In this document: piece by piece, positions 1 to 8,732 of the stretch
Position numbering within the stretch: position 1 is the first letter of the stretch
Layout of the letters: each line of letters begins with the position of its first letter
Source of the DNA: Corynebacterium ammoniagenes DSM 20306
GTDB lineage: Bacteria; Actinomycetota; Actinomycetes; Mycobacteriales; Mycobacteriaceae
Length of the DNA: 64,000 nt
Assembly (NCBI RefSeq): GCF_001941425.1
Contig: NZ_CP009244.1
Span: 1,922,001 to 1,986,000, forward strand
Direction of reading: 5' to 3'
The notes under the pieces: model-generated
Told to the model about the DNA's origin: nothing
Databases searched by the model: none
The model's input: the letters and a program-made list of their open reading frames with translations, nothing else
Translations under genes and position numbers: made by a program

Positions 1-484
1 AGCCCGCGGGCATTTCACCGCCCTCAAGAAGATCGCGAACCTTCTCTTGCTCAGATTCGCTCAGATCCGCATCCATGTGTGGATAGATGACCGGTTCTTC
101 TTTCATATTGTGTCGATCCAGCAAGGTAAGAATCTCCGTGCAAGCTTGCTCCACCCCGCTGTGGTCACTGGAAGGACTGCGCAGTGTTTCCTCCAGAGCA
201 TCCATGCGTTGCCACAACTCACCGTGCTCTTTACGCATGACCATCATTGGCATCATCAACGCACCTTTGGGCAGGTGTGGAAATACGATTTCTTCTTCCA
301 AATAGATGTGACGACGCAGAGCCTGGAGCGCAGTAACTAAAGGTTGGGCACGCTGTACCGGATCATCTGTGCTTTTATCGGCGAGGTACTGCTCAATTCC
401 GGCATCAATATCGTGATGTTCCGCGGTAAAAGCCTGGGCTAGCGAGCCCTCAGCCGCAGAATCGGTGTGTAAGTCAGCGCTCAT
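1..484 (-). CDS. hemerythrin domain-containing protein (3' end beyond window)
   Basis: Read on the minus strand from the ATG at 482-484 this frame stays open to the window edge (161 codons), so the C-terminus is missing. It starts MSADLHTDSAAEG. Hemerythrin-type iron ligands are in the expected order: a His in AEHHDID (about residue 23), HIYLEEE followed by PHL (about 67-78), HGELWQRMD (about 93) and HNMKEEPVIYPHMD (about 130-143). Proteins of this family bind a non-haem di-iron centre and act in O2/NO sensing, storage or stress defence; the substrate here is unknown. About 90 bp separate it from the next minus-strand gene, which would be transcribed first, so cotranscription is possible but no signal proves it. 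Confidence 0.8.
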   Translation of the reverse strand, partial: MSADLHTDSAAEGSLAQAFTAEHHDIDAGIEQYLADKSTDDPVQRAQPLVTALQALRRHIYLEEEIVFPHLPKGALMMPMMVMRKEHGELWQRMDALEETLRSPSSDHSGVEQACTEILTLLDRHNMKEEPVIYPHMDADLSESEQEKVRDLLEGGEMPAG

Positions 485-573
485 GTCAGCTCCTCGTAGG
501 TGCGCCGCTGCGCGATCCGAGTCTTAGCTGCAGCAGCAGAAGTGGAATAGATCCCCATCCTAACACCGAGCGA

Positions 574-2325
574 TTACTCTTTCCGTCGTGAAAGAACCGC
601 CTTGTTGAGATCTGCTACTGCCAAATCACCATGAACTGCCGCGCCGGTGGTAACTCCTGACGCTGCGGAAGCAACGACCATGGCCATCGCCTGGGCCGCA
701 TTGCCTATTGCCCACACTCCAGGCACGGGAGTCATCCCTTGCGGATTGGTAGGGATCTGTTGACCGAAGGGTGTTTCCTCGGCCTGTCCGCCCACAGCTT
801 CATACAGTTCAGTTCGAGCATTGAACCGTGGAGCAACGGCGACCGCATCGGCATCGAAAAGCTCTGTGCTCTCCAACTGCACCGAGCGGACTTGTGTCCC
901 TTCCATAACGAGCTTGCGCACCCGTCCATGCACGAGCCGCACGTTGAGGGCGTCGAGTTGCTCGACAACCTCATCCGATGGTTGCGGAGCATCGTGTAAA
1001 AATACCGTGACATCATCGCTGAGCTGGCGAAAAAGAATGACTTGGTGGATAGCTAATTCGCCGCAGGCTAAAACCGCGATCTTCTGATCGCGTACTTCCC
1101 AACCGTGGCAGAACGGACAGTGCAACACCGTGTCTCCCCAGCCTTCTTGGACGCCAGGAATATCTGGCAGCTCATCAATCAAACCCGTCGCGAGAACGAT
1201 GCGACGCGCGTGTACCTGTTGCTTCGTACCCGCGATAGTCAGCTGGAAGGCGTCTGGTTCACCACTAATGCCCGATACTTTCCCCTTGATGAACTGCACG
1301 CCATAGGATGCGGCTTCCTCACGCCCTGTGGCTAAGAGTTTATGCGGAGAAATTCCCTCGTTACCCAAGACATTATGCGCAGCGTGAGCCGGTGCATTGC
1401 GTGGATGCCCATCGTCAATCACCACGACTTCGCGTCGGGAACGGCCCAGCGTCACCGCTGCCGCAAGGCCCGCTGCCCCGCCACCGATGACTGCCACGTC
1501 GACCTCGAGTTTCTCAGCTTGTTCCTTTTCTGGTTCGGAATGCGGGCGCTGGGCAATCAAGATTCTGCGCCCGGAACGAAACTCCAGGTGCGCAGTTTCC
1601 TCGTTCGCACCTGCCGGCGCATTCCAATCATCGTTTTTCTCACCTGCGGCCTGCAGCTGTTTGGCTACATATTGTGCACCGTCAGCTGTCTCTGGTGACG
1701 CAACAAAATCTTGTACTTGCTGCTCGATAACGTCAAAGCCTGCGTAGTCAAGCAGCGAGCTCCAGTCAACCTGGTGGTGGATCGCCGGCGCAGAAGCCTG
1801 GTGTCTAACCTCATGAGCCTGCTCACCTGCGGGGACAAAGAAAGATTCGCCGGTCATTTCAATCACGACCAATATCCCACCGGGCCGAAGTGCGTCGAAG
1901 GCACTTTTTAATGCTGCCGCAGGATTGTTGATGTGATGCAAGGTTAATGATGCCCACATCAGATCAACCCCGGTGGGCAGATTTTCTTGAAGCTCGTCAT
2001 TGAGATCCGCCTGGTGCAGCCGGACTCGTTCCCTGACGCCCGCCTGCGTAGCTGCAACGGACACCGTGTCGAGTAACTCCGAAGAGATATCCACGGCGTG
2101 GACATCTGCATGTGGAAACCGCTGCGCTAAGGCTATTACGTTATCTCCGGTGCCAGAGCCCAGCTCAACGATGCGTGAAGGTGTGCTATCGAGCGCGGAC
2201 GCAGCAAGATCTATCGCCGTCGTCGTAACTGGGGAGCTCAGGCGAGCTTCTAATTCTAAGAACTCAGCAAAGCCGGAAGGAAGCTGCTCCCATGGCTCAT
2301 GATTGTGGTGATGTTGATGTGTCAT
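574..2325 (-). CDS. bifunctional class I SAM methyltransferase / CxxC FAD-dependent oxidoreductase fusion
   Basis: 583-residue fusion. Residues 1-10 are His-rich (MTHQHHHNHE). The methyltransferase half covers about 15-260, with SAM motif I VELGSGTGDN at 53-62 and an acidic motif II (HAVDI, 76-80). A short linker leads to a thioredoxin-reductase-like half with FAD motif VIGGGAAGLAAAV at about 279-291, redox motif CPFC at 403-406 within CPFCHGWE, and the C-terminal FAD motif WAIGNAAQ near 538. The frame is open further upstream, but homology begins here. Upstream, GGGAGG lies about 20 nt from this ATG and instead serves an out-of-frame 15-codon ATG ORF that overlaps the start, so the exact start or coupling is uncertain. 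It is divergent from an XRE-cupin regulator 49 bp away. CxxCHG flavoproteins of this kind include dithiol oxidases such as GliT/HlmI; a joint thiol-methylating and dithiol-oxidising role is inference. Confidence 0.85.
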   Translation of the reverse strand: MTHQHHHNHEPWEQLPSGFAEFLELEARLSSPVTTTAIDLAASALDSTPSRIVELGSGTGDNVIALAQRFPHADVHAVDISSELLDTVSVAATQAGVRERVRLHQADLNDELQENLPTGVDLMWASLTLHHINNPAAALKSAFDALRPGGILVVIEMTGESFFVPAGEQAHEVRHQASAPAIHHQVDWSSLLDYAGFDVIEQQVQDFVASPETADGAQYVAKQLQAAGEKNDDWNAPAGANEETAHLEFRSGRRILIAQRPHSEPEKEQAEKLEVDVAVIGGGAAGLAAAVTLGRSRREVVVIDDGHPRNAPAHAAHNVLGNEGISPHKLLATGREEAASYGVQFIKGKVSGISGEPDAFQLTIAGTKQQVHARRIVLATGLIDELPDIPGVQEGWGDTVLHCPFCHGWEVRDQKIAVLACGELAIHQVILFRQLSDDVTVFLHDAPQPSDEVVEQLDALNVRLVHGRVRKLVMEGTQVRSVQLESTELFDADAVAVAPRFNARTELYEAVGGQAEETPFGQQIPTNPQGMTPVPGVWAIGNAAQAMAMVVASAASGVTTGAAVHGDLAVADLNKAVLSRRKE

Positions 2326-2374
2326 GTTGTCGAGAATAAAACATTCCTCCCTTAAAGCGCATACACTTTTGCAT

Positions 2375-2953
2375 ATGACGCAAAAAGACACCGAGCTCAT
2401 TGTCCGGCAGCGTATCCGCGGACTACGTTTGGCTCGCAATTGGAGCCTCGATACCCTGGCACGACGTTGCGAAATATCGACGTCGACGTTGAGCAGGATT
2501 GAAACCGGACGCCAGCGAATCTCACTTGATCTACTGGTCACCATTGCGCAAGCACTCGGGACATCCCTTGATCAACTTGTTGAACCAGAAGGCAATGACG
2601 ATGTAGTTATCCGGCCTGAGCCAGAATCGCTCGGCGGAGTCACCTTCTGGCTACTCTCACGGGAACGGGATCGCCGTGGTGTCACCATCGGAAAAATGCG
2701 TATTACGGAAGACCGCGACGAACTTGAGCCTGCAGTCCACCCAGGTTCAGAATGGTTCACGGTGCTGAGCGGTGTCATTCGTCTTACGCTAGGAACCAGA
2801 ACCATCATGGTTACCCCGGGACAAGCCGTAGAGTTTTCCACGATGACCCCACATCTATTAGAAGCACACTTAGGGCCTGCGGAAATTCTCACCATCTTTG
2901 ATCATGAGGGGGAAAAAGCCCACCTGCACCCGCGCAATAACAAACAGGATTAA
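2375..2953 (+). CDS. XRE-family transcriptional regulator with C-terminal cupin domain
   Basis: 192 residues. An N-terminal helix-turn-helix occupies about 10-65 (RQRIRGLRLARNWSLDTLA, then STLSRIETGRQRISLDLL). A cupin sensor domain covers about 110-185 (VHPGSEWFTVLSGVIRLTLG, then TPGQAVEFSTMTPHLLEA). This is the architecture of small-molecule-responsive repressors. The start chosen is the ATG after CATACACTTTTGCAT; the frame could be extended 17 codons upstream, but that would run into the divergent gene. The two start codons are only 49 bp apart, so both promoters share that spacer and this protein most likely controls the methyltransferase/oxidoreductase fusion as well as itself. The ligand is unknown. 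Confidence 0.85.
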   Translation: MTQKDTELIVRQRIRGLRLARNWSLDTLARRCEISTSTLSRIETGRQRISLDLLVTIAQALGTSLDQLVEPEGNDDVVIRPEPESLGGVTFWLLSRERDRRGVTIGKMRITEDRDELEPAVHPGSEWFTVLSGVIRLTLGTRTIMVTPGQAVEFSTMTPHLLEAHLGPAEILTIFDHEGEKAHLHPRNNKQD

Positions 2954-2959
2954 CTGTGT

Positions 2960-3217
2960 CTACGCCCCAGTGGACTTCCCACCACGGTTGGTGACTTTAT
3001 AAACCTCGCCTTGTTGGTCATATGTGATCCACTCTCCAACCGGCTCGCCAGCCTCAAAATGACCGGAGCGTTTTAAGGTGCCGTCGAGTCGGTACCACTC
3101 CCAATATCCTGAGGGCTCACCGTCTACCACTTTTCCTTTGGACCACCGCGTTTTCCCGTTCGCGTGGTATTTGATGGTGTATCCATCAATGATTTCGGTC
3201 TTTTTCTCCACAGCCAT
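2960..3217 (-). CDS. YwqK/MORN-repeat antitoxin-like protein
   Basis: Small protein of 85 residues from this ATG (MAVEKKTEIIDGY). It has three tandem MORN-like beta-hairpin units: YHANGKTRWSKGKVVDGEPSGYW, WYRLDGTLKRSGHFEAGEPVGEW and YDQQGEVYKV. NCBI-style names for such proteins are toxin-antitoxin system YwqK family antitoxin, but no toxin candidate is adjacent, so the TA label is not supported here. The frame can start 17 codons earlier at 3268 (MRCWLC), and that ATG has the better ribosome-binding site (GAAAGG, 5 nt spacing), so the longer form is a real alternative. It is convergent with the XRE gene, with 6 bp between their stop codons. Confidence 0.7.
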   Translation of the reverse strand: MAVEKKTEIIDGYTIKYHANGKTRWSKGKVVDGEPSGYWEWYRLDGTLKRSGHFEAGEPVGEWITYDQQGEVYKVTNRGGKSTGA

Positions 3218-3294
3218 TATTTGTACTTTCACGTTCGTTTTTTCAACAGTGCACAACCAGCACCGCATCCTAGCCTTTCGACTGTACTGGCTAG

Positions 3295-5058
3295 CTATTT
3301 GTCGAGGATAAAATCCGGTATTCCTTCAGGGATCCTATTACACTGCTGCTGAAATTCACGGGCATAGGCCCGCACCGCTGTCGGCAGTGTGGCAAACACA
3401 TACTCCTCCCCCATGGCTTCGATAAAGCCAGTGGGAGCAAGACTTCGTTGCAGGTTTTGTTTCACCCTCGCCATCGCAAACCTAATTCCGCGATTCTTTA
3501 GCTCTGCGCGCAGGTCATCGAGAGCATCAACTGCGGTGAGATCCATTTCGGTATTGGCTTCGGCATTGAGCAAGAACCACCGGATAGGCTGCGGAGATAC
3601 ATCGATAGCTTGCATCGCACGCGCCGAAAAATCATCGGCATTAGCGAAAAATATCGGTGAGTCATAGCGAAAGACCACTAGGCCTTCGACCGGTTGGGAA
3701 TCTGGATAATCATCAAGGCTATGCATGCCCGCTACTCCTGGGGCATAGCCCAAGACATCAGCGTAGGGGCTGGTAATGCGGCGAATGAGATCCAAAATCG
3801 ACAAAGCGATAGCGACCCCAATGCCCACCAGCACACCGAAAATCGTGACCGATAGTGCTGTAACCGCCGTAATGAAAAGCTCACTGGTACGAAAACGTGC
3901 AATGCGTTTGAGCTCGGCCACGTCAATCAGCTGCGTGGCTGCATAGGTCACTAATGCTCCAAGGGCAGCTTCCGGGAATGATTCCAAAATCGGTCCGGCA
4001 AAGAGCAAAACCATAATCACAATGGCGATGACCACCAAAGAGTGCACTTGGGTTTTCGCCCCCACCGTATTTCCTAACACGGTACGCGAACCACTGGTAG
4101 AGACAGGAAAACCCTGGAAAAAGCCATTGGCGAAATTGGCAGTACCTAAAGCCAGAAGCTCTTGATTGGCATCGATGGGATCGTCTTTGCTGGACGCAAA
4201 GGCCCGGGCAGTTAAGATATTGTCGGAAAATCCCACGATCGCAATACCCACCGCATAAGGTAATAATGCCCAGATATCGAGATCACTCAGGTCCGGGAGC
4301 CGGGGCGCGGGTAAACCGCGCGGTACTTCACCGATGACCACGAGGCCGAAGCGATCCAAATGGAATACGGCCACTGCCCCGGCGGCCAATAAAAGCACCA
4401 AGAGTGGAGCGGGAAATTTCGGTGCCACCCAATGCGCAACATACAACAGCACCAGCACGACTACGGCCATCAGCAGCGTAGGGATATGCGCCTCAGTAAC
4501 CTGCTGGAAAAATGACACAAGTTCCTGCCAGGCCTGCTCACCCTCGGTATCAATCTTGGTCATTTCAGACAGCTGGCTGATAATCATCAGCACCGCGATT
4601 CCAATGAGATACCCAACCAGTACTGGTCGCGACAATAATCTGGTGAGAAACCCTAGGCGCGCGATATAGCCCACCAGACACACTAGCCCGACAGCAATCG
4701 ACATGATTGCTGCAACTTCAGCTATTTGTTCCGGCCCACCTGCAGCACCGACTAGCGCGCTAATCCCCGCAGCAGACATCAATACCGTGGTGGATTCCGG
4801 GCCAATCGACATCTTCCGAGAGGTGCCCAGGAAAAAATAGACAGCCATCGGCGCGAGGACCGCCCACAGACCGACGACGGCTGGCAGCCCAACGATGCTG
4901 GCAAAAGCCATCACCTGCGGAACCAGATAAGCAGCCACGGTAATGCCCGCGATGACATCGCCTTTGAGCCAGCCACGTTGGTAATCGCGCATCACCACCA
5001 CGCCCGGCAACAACCGCTGCCATAACGGGCGCTGAGGACGTAGCTTGCGAGGTGACAT
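3295..5058 (-). CDS. SulP-family inorganic anion transporter with STAS domain
   Basis: 587 residues. Residues about 20-430 are a multi-span membrane domain typical of SulP (SLC26) transporters, with the motif GVLVGIGVAIALS in the last helices and the conserved stretch NGFFQGFPVSTSGSRTVLGN. Residues about 450-565 form a cytoplasmic STAS domain (VVFRYDSPIFFANADDF, then LNAEANTEMDLTAVDALDDL). SulP proteins carry sulfate, bicarbonate or other anions, often with Na+ or H+; sequence alone does not fix the substrate. No sulfur-assimilation or carbonic-anhydrase gene is next to it. It is convergent to nothing and sits 100 bp after a flavoprotein gene on the same strand; a copy of the 14-bp intergenic repeat lies in that gap. 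Confidence 0.92.
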   Translation of the reverse strand: MSPRKLRPQRPLWQRLLPGVVVMRDYQRGWLKGDVIAGITVAAYLVPQVMAFASIVGLPAVVGLWAVLAPMAVYFFLGTSRKMSIGPESTTVLMSAAGISALVGAAGGPEQIAEVAAIMSIAVGLVCLVGYIARLGFLTRLLSRPVLVGYLIGIAVLMIISQLSEMTKIDTEGEQAWQELVSFFQQVTEAHIPTLLMAVVVLVLLYVAHWVAPKFPAPLLVLLLAAGAVAVFHLDRFGLVVIGEVPRGLPAPRLPDLSDLDIWALLPYAVGIAIVGFSDNILTARAFASSKDDPIDANQELLALGTANFANGFFQGFPVSTSGSRTVLGNTVGAKTQVHSLVVIAIVIMVLLFAGPILESFPEAALGALVTYAATQLIDVAELKRIARFRTSELFITAVTALSVTIFGVLVGIGVAIALSILDLIRRITSPYADVLGYAPGVAGMHSLDDYPDSQPVEGLVVFRYDSPIFFANADDFSARAMQAIDVSPQPIRWFLLNAEANTEMDLTAVDALDDLRAELKNRGIRFAMARVKQNLQRSLAPTGFIEAMGEEYVFATLPTAVRAYAREFQQQCNRIPEGIPDFILDK

Positions 5059-5137
5059 ATCTTAAAGGTACTCGGATTAGGGTCGCAAAATAGTCAATTC
5101 GCAGGATTTCAGGTTCGAGCACAGCGCTTTTCGATGC

Positions 5138-5151
5138 TCGCTTGTCGATGC
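5138..5151 (-). repeat. 14-bp intergenic repeat, copy 1
   Basis: Minus-strand GCATCGACAAGCGA in the gap between the SulP and flavoprotein genes, followed by a near-copy GCATCGAAAAGCG. Confidence 0.45.
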
Positions 5152-5159
5152 TCCCTCGT

Positions 5160-5951
5160 CTATCTCAAATACGTCTGCTCATCTGAAATCGGCGGGACTT
5201 CTGTATTTTCAAAGTCATGCCATTGAAAACCACTTTTCGGCTCGACGTCAGGAAGCAGCCGTTGATTGGCGCCATAATCTTCCCGCGGATGCATAAATAG
5301 TGGCTGGGTCGAATCAAGAGTCGACAGCCGCTCGGCATACGCCTGAAGAATTTCTTGGCGTTGCTCGCCTGAAAGATTGCGCGGGGCGAATGCGACAAAC
5401 GACGGCAAAGGCTCAAAGCCCATGTAGTGGAAAACACCATTGGTGACAGGCCACAGCAGGTTTTGGATATGGCCTTCGATGCCATCTTCCGCGTACGTCG
5501 ACGCCGCCGTACCCGTAGTGCAGCTAACCATCGCTTTTCTGCCAAGGAATACTCCCTTGGCGTGTTTGCGCCCGCCACCATAAGCGAAGCCGCGCGCCAT
5601 CACTCGCTCCACCCAGGCTTTGAGAATTGCTGGAATAGAAAACCACCATATGGGGAACTGGAAGATCATCAAGTCACACCACATGACTTTTTCTTGCTCA
5701 GCAACGATGTCCGCGGAAAATTCACCTTGCGCGAATTGGTATTCCTGCTCCAGGTCAATTGTCAACGAGTCACTGGTATCCAGCGGCGCGGTAAAATCTG
5801 CAGCCGAAGGCACAGAATCAAACCCCATTGCATAAAGATCACTGACCTGGACGTCGTGGCCGTCGGCGGTCAAGGTTTGAACTGCTTGATCCTTCATCGC
5901 AGCATTAAAAGAATCTTTGCCAGGGTGGGCGTGAACAATTAGTACCTTCAT
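5160..5951 (-). CDS. NAD(P)H-dependent oxidoreductase, flavodoxin-2 fold (quinone reductase family)
   Basis: 263 residues starting MKVLIVHAHPGKDSFNAAM, the phosphate-binding loop of the flavodoxin_2 family (KefF/MdaB/NQO-like). The conserved FQFPIWWFSIPAILKAWVERVMARGFAYG segment at about 115-143 forms the FMN/active-site region. Family members reduce quinones or other electrophiles using NAD(P)H. The C-terminal about 60 residues (from HPREDYGANQRLL) extend beyond a minimal family member. It is monocistronic by appearance: a 228-bp gap precedes it and the SulP gene follows after 100 bp. Confidence 0.85.
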   Translation of the reverse strand: MKVLIVHAHPGKDSFNAAMKDQAVQTLTADGHDVQVSDLYAMGFDSVPSAADFTAPLDTSDSLTIDLEQEYQFAQGEFSADIVAEQEKVMWCDLMIFQFPIWWFSIPAILKAWVERVMARGFAYGGGRKHAKGVFLGRKAMVSCTTGTAASTYAEDGIEGHIQNLLWPVTNGVFHYMGFEPLPSFVAFAPRNLSGEQRQEILQAYAERLSTLDSTQPLFMHPREDYGANQRLLPDVEPKSGFQWHDFENTEVPPISDEQTYLR

Positions 5952-6179
5952 GGCTTTTCCTCCAGCTCCCCTCGTCTAATCTTTGGCCTTATATAACGCC
6001 TAGTCTAGGAGGTTCTCAGCGATTCTTTTGCCGTTTGTTTACTGGCTCTTGCTCATCTAACTTGATGTCAACGCGAACCCATTGTGTTTTCTCGCAAATA
6101 GGATTTCCAGTAATCCTTTGAGGAACACGTTATTAAAGAATCTAGACCCCTGCCTTGTGTCCGAATCTAAGGTATTGAC

Positions 6180-6692
6180 TTAGCTGCCCTCTTCTCCTGC
6201 AAGGACAGTTAGTTCCTGGATCCGTGGTTTCCATAATGCGGCCCGCTCAGCGGTAAGTTCCTTCAAATGCGGCGAGGTTAATTCATCCAGCGCCCTGATA
6301 TAGTCCGGCACTATTTCCCGCGGGAGGCGTAACCCCACGGTCAGATGTGGAATCCACCGCTTGCCGCGGCCATCTGGGTTGATACTGCTAATCTCGCGGG
6401 CCGCAGCTTCAACTTCCTCATCGGTTTCAAGCAACCAGGCCACGGTTTGTTTGCGCTTGGTGCCAAATACGACCGTTCCTACCCGACGAAACTGAGCAGG
6501 AATAACCGCAGGAAGTAACTTCGCAGCACGCGCTGTTACTTGCTCCGCCATCTGCGGTGAGAAGGTCACCGTGATGTGCGGTGTCTGATTTTGGACGGGA
6601 AATCCGCGTTCGGCCAATTGCGCAAATAGCGCACGGACCTGCTGCTCTTCCTTTTCCGGAAGATGCAGCAGGATATTATCGGGTGAGGCCAT
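6180..6692 (-). CDS. 2'-5' RNA ligase / 2H phosphoesterase family protein
   Basis: 170 residues with both signature HxT motifs of the 2H superfamily: PHITVTF (H39, T41) and PHLTVGL (H116, T118). The two copies lie about 77 residues apart, as expected for the two-lobed fold that cleaves or ligates 2',3'-cyclic or 2',5'-phosphodiester bonds. The native substrate is unknown. Its ATG is 6 bp beyond the stop of the upstream CMD gene, so the two are very likely cotranscribed, though nothing links the functions. Confidence 0.82.
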   Translation of the reverse strand: MASPDNILLHLPEKEEQQVRALFAQLAERGFPVQNQTPHITVTFSPQMAEQVTARAAKLLPAVIPAQFRRVGTVVFGTKRKQTVAWLLETDEEVEAAAREISSINPDGRGKRWIPHLTVGLRLPREIVPDYIRALDELTSPHLKELTAERAALWKPRIQELTVLAGEEGS

Positions 6693-6697
6693 GCGCC

Positions 6698-7069
6698 TTA
6701 GCCTTCAAAAGCTGCCTTCATGCAACGCATGGCGGCCAGGGTCTTTGGCACGCCAATATAAGGCATCAAGTGAACGAAGCACTCGGCCACTTCTTCCTTG
6801 CTCATGCCTGCGATATCAACAGCGGTCTTGATGTGGCCGGTCAGCTGCGGTTCTACCCCACCCATGGCCGCGAGTGCCGCCATGTTCAGCATCTGACGGT
6901 CACGCAATTCAATTCCTTCGCGCTGGTAAGTACCACCGAAGACTGCCTCTACAACCCAATCCGACGAGCCCGGCGCGAACTCATCCAACTGCTTCTTCCA
7001 CGCCGCAGCGCCTTCTGGCGACTGGGTATCTTCGACAAACTTATTGCCCTTGTCCTTGCTCAGTTCCAC
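6698..7069 (-). CDS. carboxymuconolactone decarboxylase (CMD) family protein
   Basis: 123 residues, the usual size of a single-domain CMD protein. The conserved core is visible as DRQMLNMAALAAMGG (about 57-71), GHIKTAVDIAGMSKEEVAECFVHLMPYIGVPKTLAAMRCM (about 79-118). No CxxC pair of the AhpD peroxidase type is present, so it belongs with the gamma-CMD-like group rather than alkylhydroperoxidases. No catechol-pathway gene is nearby, so the actual reaction is unknown. It is followed 5 bp later by the 2H phosphoesterase gene. Confidence 0.85.
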   Translation of the reverse strand: MELSKDKGNKFVEDTQSPEGAAAWKKQLDEFAPGSSDWVVEAVFGGTYQREGIELRDRQMLNMAALAAMGGVEPQLTGHIKTAVDIAGMSKEEVAECFVHLMPYIGVPKTLAAMRCMKAAFEG

Positions 7070-7178
7070 GAAACTCTCCTATTTCTTTTCAGTTTCAAAA
7101 GTTCTGCTCAGCGCGCCATCGTAGCAGGAAATGCGCACGTCAGCGCCGAGTTGCCAGCGAAGCATCGTCAAGCGAAAG

Positions 7179-7619
7179 CTAAGCCTTTAATACATACCGC
7201 AAGGTTTCGACGACCTGCTCCGTCGTCTTGCACCACCCTTGCGCCTCGGCGTCGACCTCTTTGAGCGGGTGCACGAGATCTTCATCGTGCAAAGTGACAT
7301 AGGGCTTGCCCAACGCCGCGCAATAGCCGGCGTCGAATGCCGCATTCCACTGCTTGTACTGCTCACCAAAGCGCACGACCACAAAATCTGCCTTTTCAAT
7401 CAAGGTGCGGGTGCGGATGGCATTGATCTTGGCCGATTGGTGGTCGCGCCAGAAAGAATCACTATTTTCACCAAGATGGTCACCCGCCGCGTCACTAGCT
7501 GGGTGATCTGTAACCGGCGCGGTGCAGGTTACGTCCAGGCCTGCCGCTTCTGCACCGCGCTGGATCTCTTCACGCCAATCCGTGTGGATCTCACCCGACA
7601 GATAAACATTGAAACTCAT
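7179..7619 (-). CDS. YtoQ family protein
   Basis: 146 residues from the ATG giving MSFNVYLSGEIHTDWREEI; the frame is open 7 codons further but homology begins here. The whole length matches the YtoQ family, a nucleoside 2-deoxyribosyltransferase-like fold: YLSGEIHTDW near the N-terminus, RTRTLIEKADFVVVRFGEQYKQWNAAFDAGYCAALGKPYVTLHDE in the middle. No experimentally defined function is known to me for the family. It stands alone, 110 bp upstream of the CMD gene and on the same strand. Confidence 0.85.
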   Translation of the reverse strand: MSFNVYLSGEIHTDWREEIQRGAEAAGLDVTCTAPVTDHPASDAAGDHLGENSDSFWRDHQSAKINAIRTRTLIEKADFVVVRFGEQYKQWNAAFDAGYCAALGKPYVTLHDEDLVHPLKEVDAEAQGWCKTTEQVVETLRYVLKA

Positions 7620-7701
7620 GGTCAGACTCCTTAGAACCATTCAATAAGACTTCTTGTATCTGCCACGAGCCTAACCGAAAAATGGCGAAAGGGCTGGGGT
7701 T

Positions 7702-8550
7702 TTACTTCTTATCCGATTTTGGTGACGACGTTTGGAGTGCGTGCCTTAACGTGTGGGCTACCGACAAAGCAGTGATAGCTGAGGTTCTCGGATTCACCGG
7801 ACTGGGTACCGATTCGCTGCCCAGGGTAAAAGCCCCAGCGGAACCAGTGACCTCGATGTCATGTCGGGTGTCCTTTAAGTTTGGCGCCGCGACGAGTTCT
7901 ACAAAGACGCGCTCAAGCGATCGCTGCAGCAGCTCATCATCGCTGGCTCCCCTGCCTCGCGTTGCCCAGGCTAGAGCGACGGATACGTTGACGTTGCCGG
8001 GGAATTTCTTAATTGCATCGCTGGGTCGACCGCTAAAGAGAACAAAAGGCTCCGTCGCTTCTTCTAATTCAGCGCGTTCCTCATCATTCATCCAGTCTTG
8101 GACTAGGGCCTTCGCGTCCTTGCTGGTGCGAATCTTGACGGTGTCCACGGCATTCGACTCAGCTAAGGCAGCCCACAAATCGAACCCGCCGATCGCACCA
8201 GATGTGACGTGCACCTTGCCTGGGCCTGATAATAAAGCCCGGCGCGAATCAGGGTCAGCCAATGCGCCTACTGATGTCAGCACCAAGTCTTTGCCGCGTG
8301 AAACAACTGCCGATCCGAACTCCTGCGCCGCGGGAACACCGGCGCATTCCACGACAATGTCATGACTATCGATGAGATTCGTGAGGTTGTCATCATGGAG
8401 TGAAACACCGAGTGCTCCCCGTGCCAGATGCGGGGATATATCTCGAACGAACGCACTGACTTCAAATTCACCTGGGTCAAAAAGTGACACTAACTGGCGA
8501 CCAATTGCACCAAAACCTAGCAACAATACTCGAGGAATCGAGGCAGACAT
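7702..8550 (-). CDS. aspartate dehydrogenase domain (DUF108)-containing protein
   Basis: 282 residues. The start is the ATG preceded by GGAGG at good spacing (MSASIPRVLL); the frame is open 7 codons further upstream without a better site. An N-terminal Rossmann motif LLGFGAIGRQL (about 8-18) is followed by the VVECAGVPAAQEFG and TSVGALAD segments of L-aspartate dehydrogenase-like proteins. The C-terminal half has SGAIGGFDLWAAL and the FPGNVNVSVALAWATRG core of the DUF108 domain. Family members oxidise L-aspartate to iminoaspartate in NAD supply, but no nadA or nadC lies nearby, so substrate and role are open. Confidence 0.82.
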   Translation of the reverse strand: MSASIPRVLLLGFGAIGRQLVSLFDPGEFEVSAFVRDISPHLARGALGVSLHDDNLTNLIDSHDIVVECAGVPAAQEFGSAVVSRGKDLVLTSVGALADPDSRRALLSGPGKVHVTSGAIGGFDLWAALAESNAVDTVKIRTSKDAKALVQDWMNDEERAELEEATEPFVLFSGRPSDAIKKFPGNVNVSVALAWATRGRGASDDELLQRSLERVFVELVAAPNLKDTRHDIEVTGSAGAFTLGSESVPSPVNPRTSAITALSVAHTLRHALQTSSPKSDKK

Positions 8551-8732
8551 GGCAACCCTCCAAAGGCTCACAGTTGATACGTGAGCCCAGTCTATCTACT
8601 TGGTCTTCACGCAGCTGCCGAGCCATCGACGCGAATCACAGCTAGGATAATTCGACAATGCAGAACTATGTCTCTACCGCGTGAGAGTTACCGGCCCCGA
8701 GGCACTGACGGCTCCCGCAGTTGGGGCTTAGA

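Noticed and set aside
2960-3217. Complete toxin-antitoxin module around the YwqK-like protein
   Set aside because: No candidate toxin ORF lies next to it.
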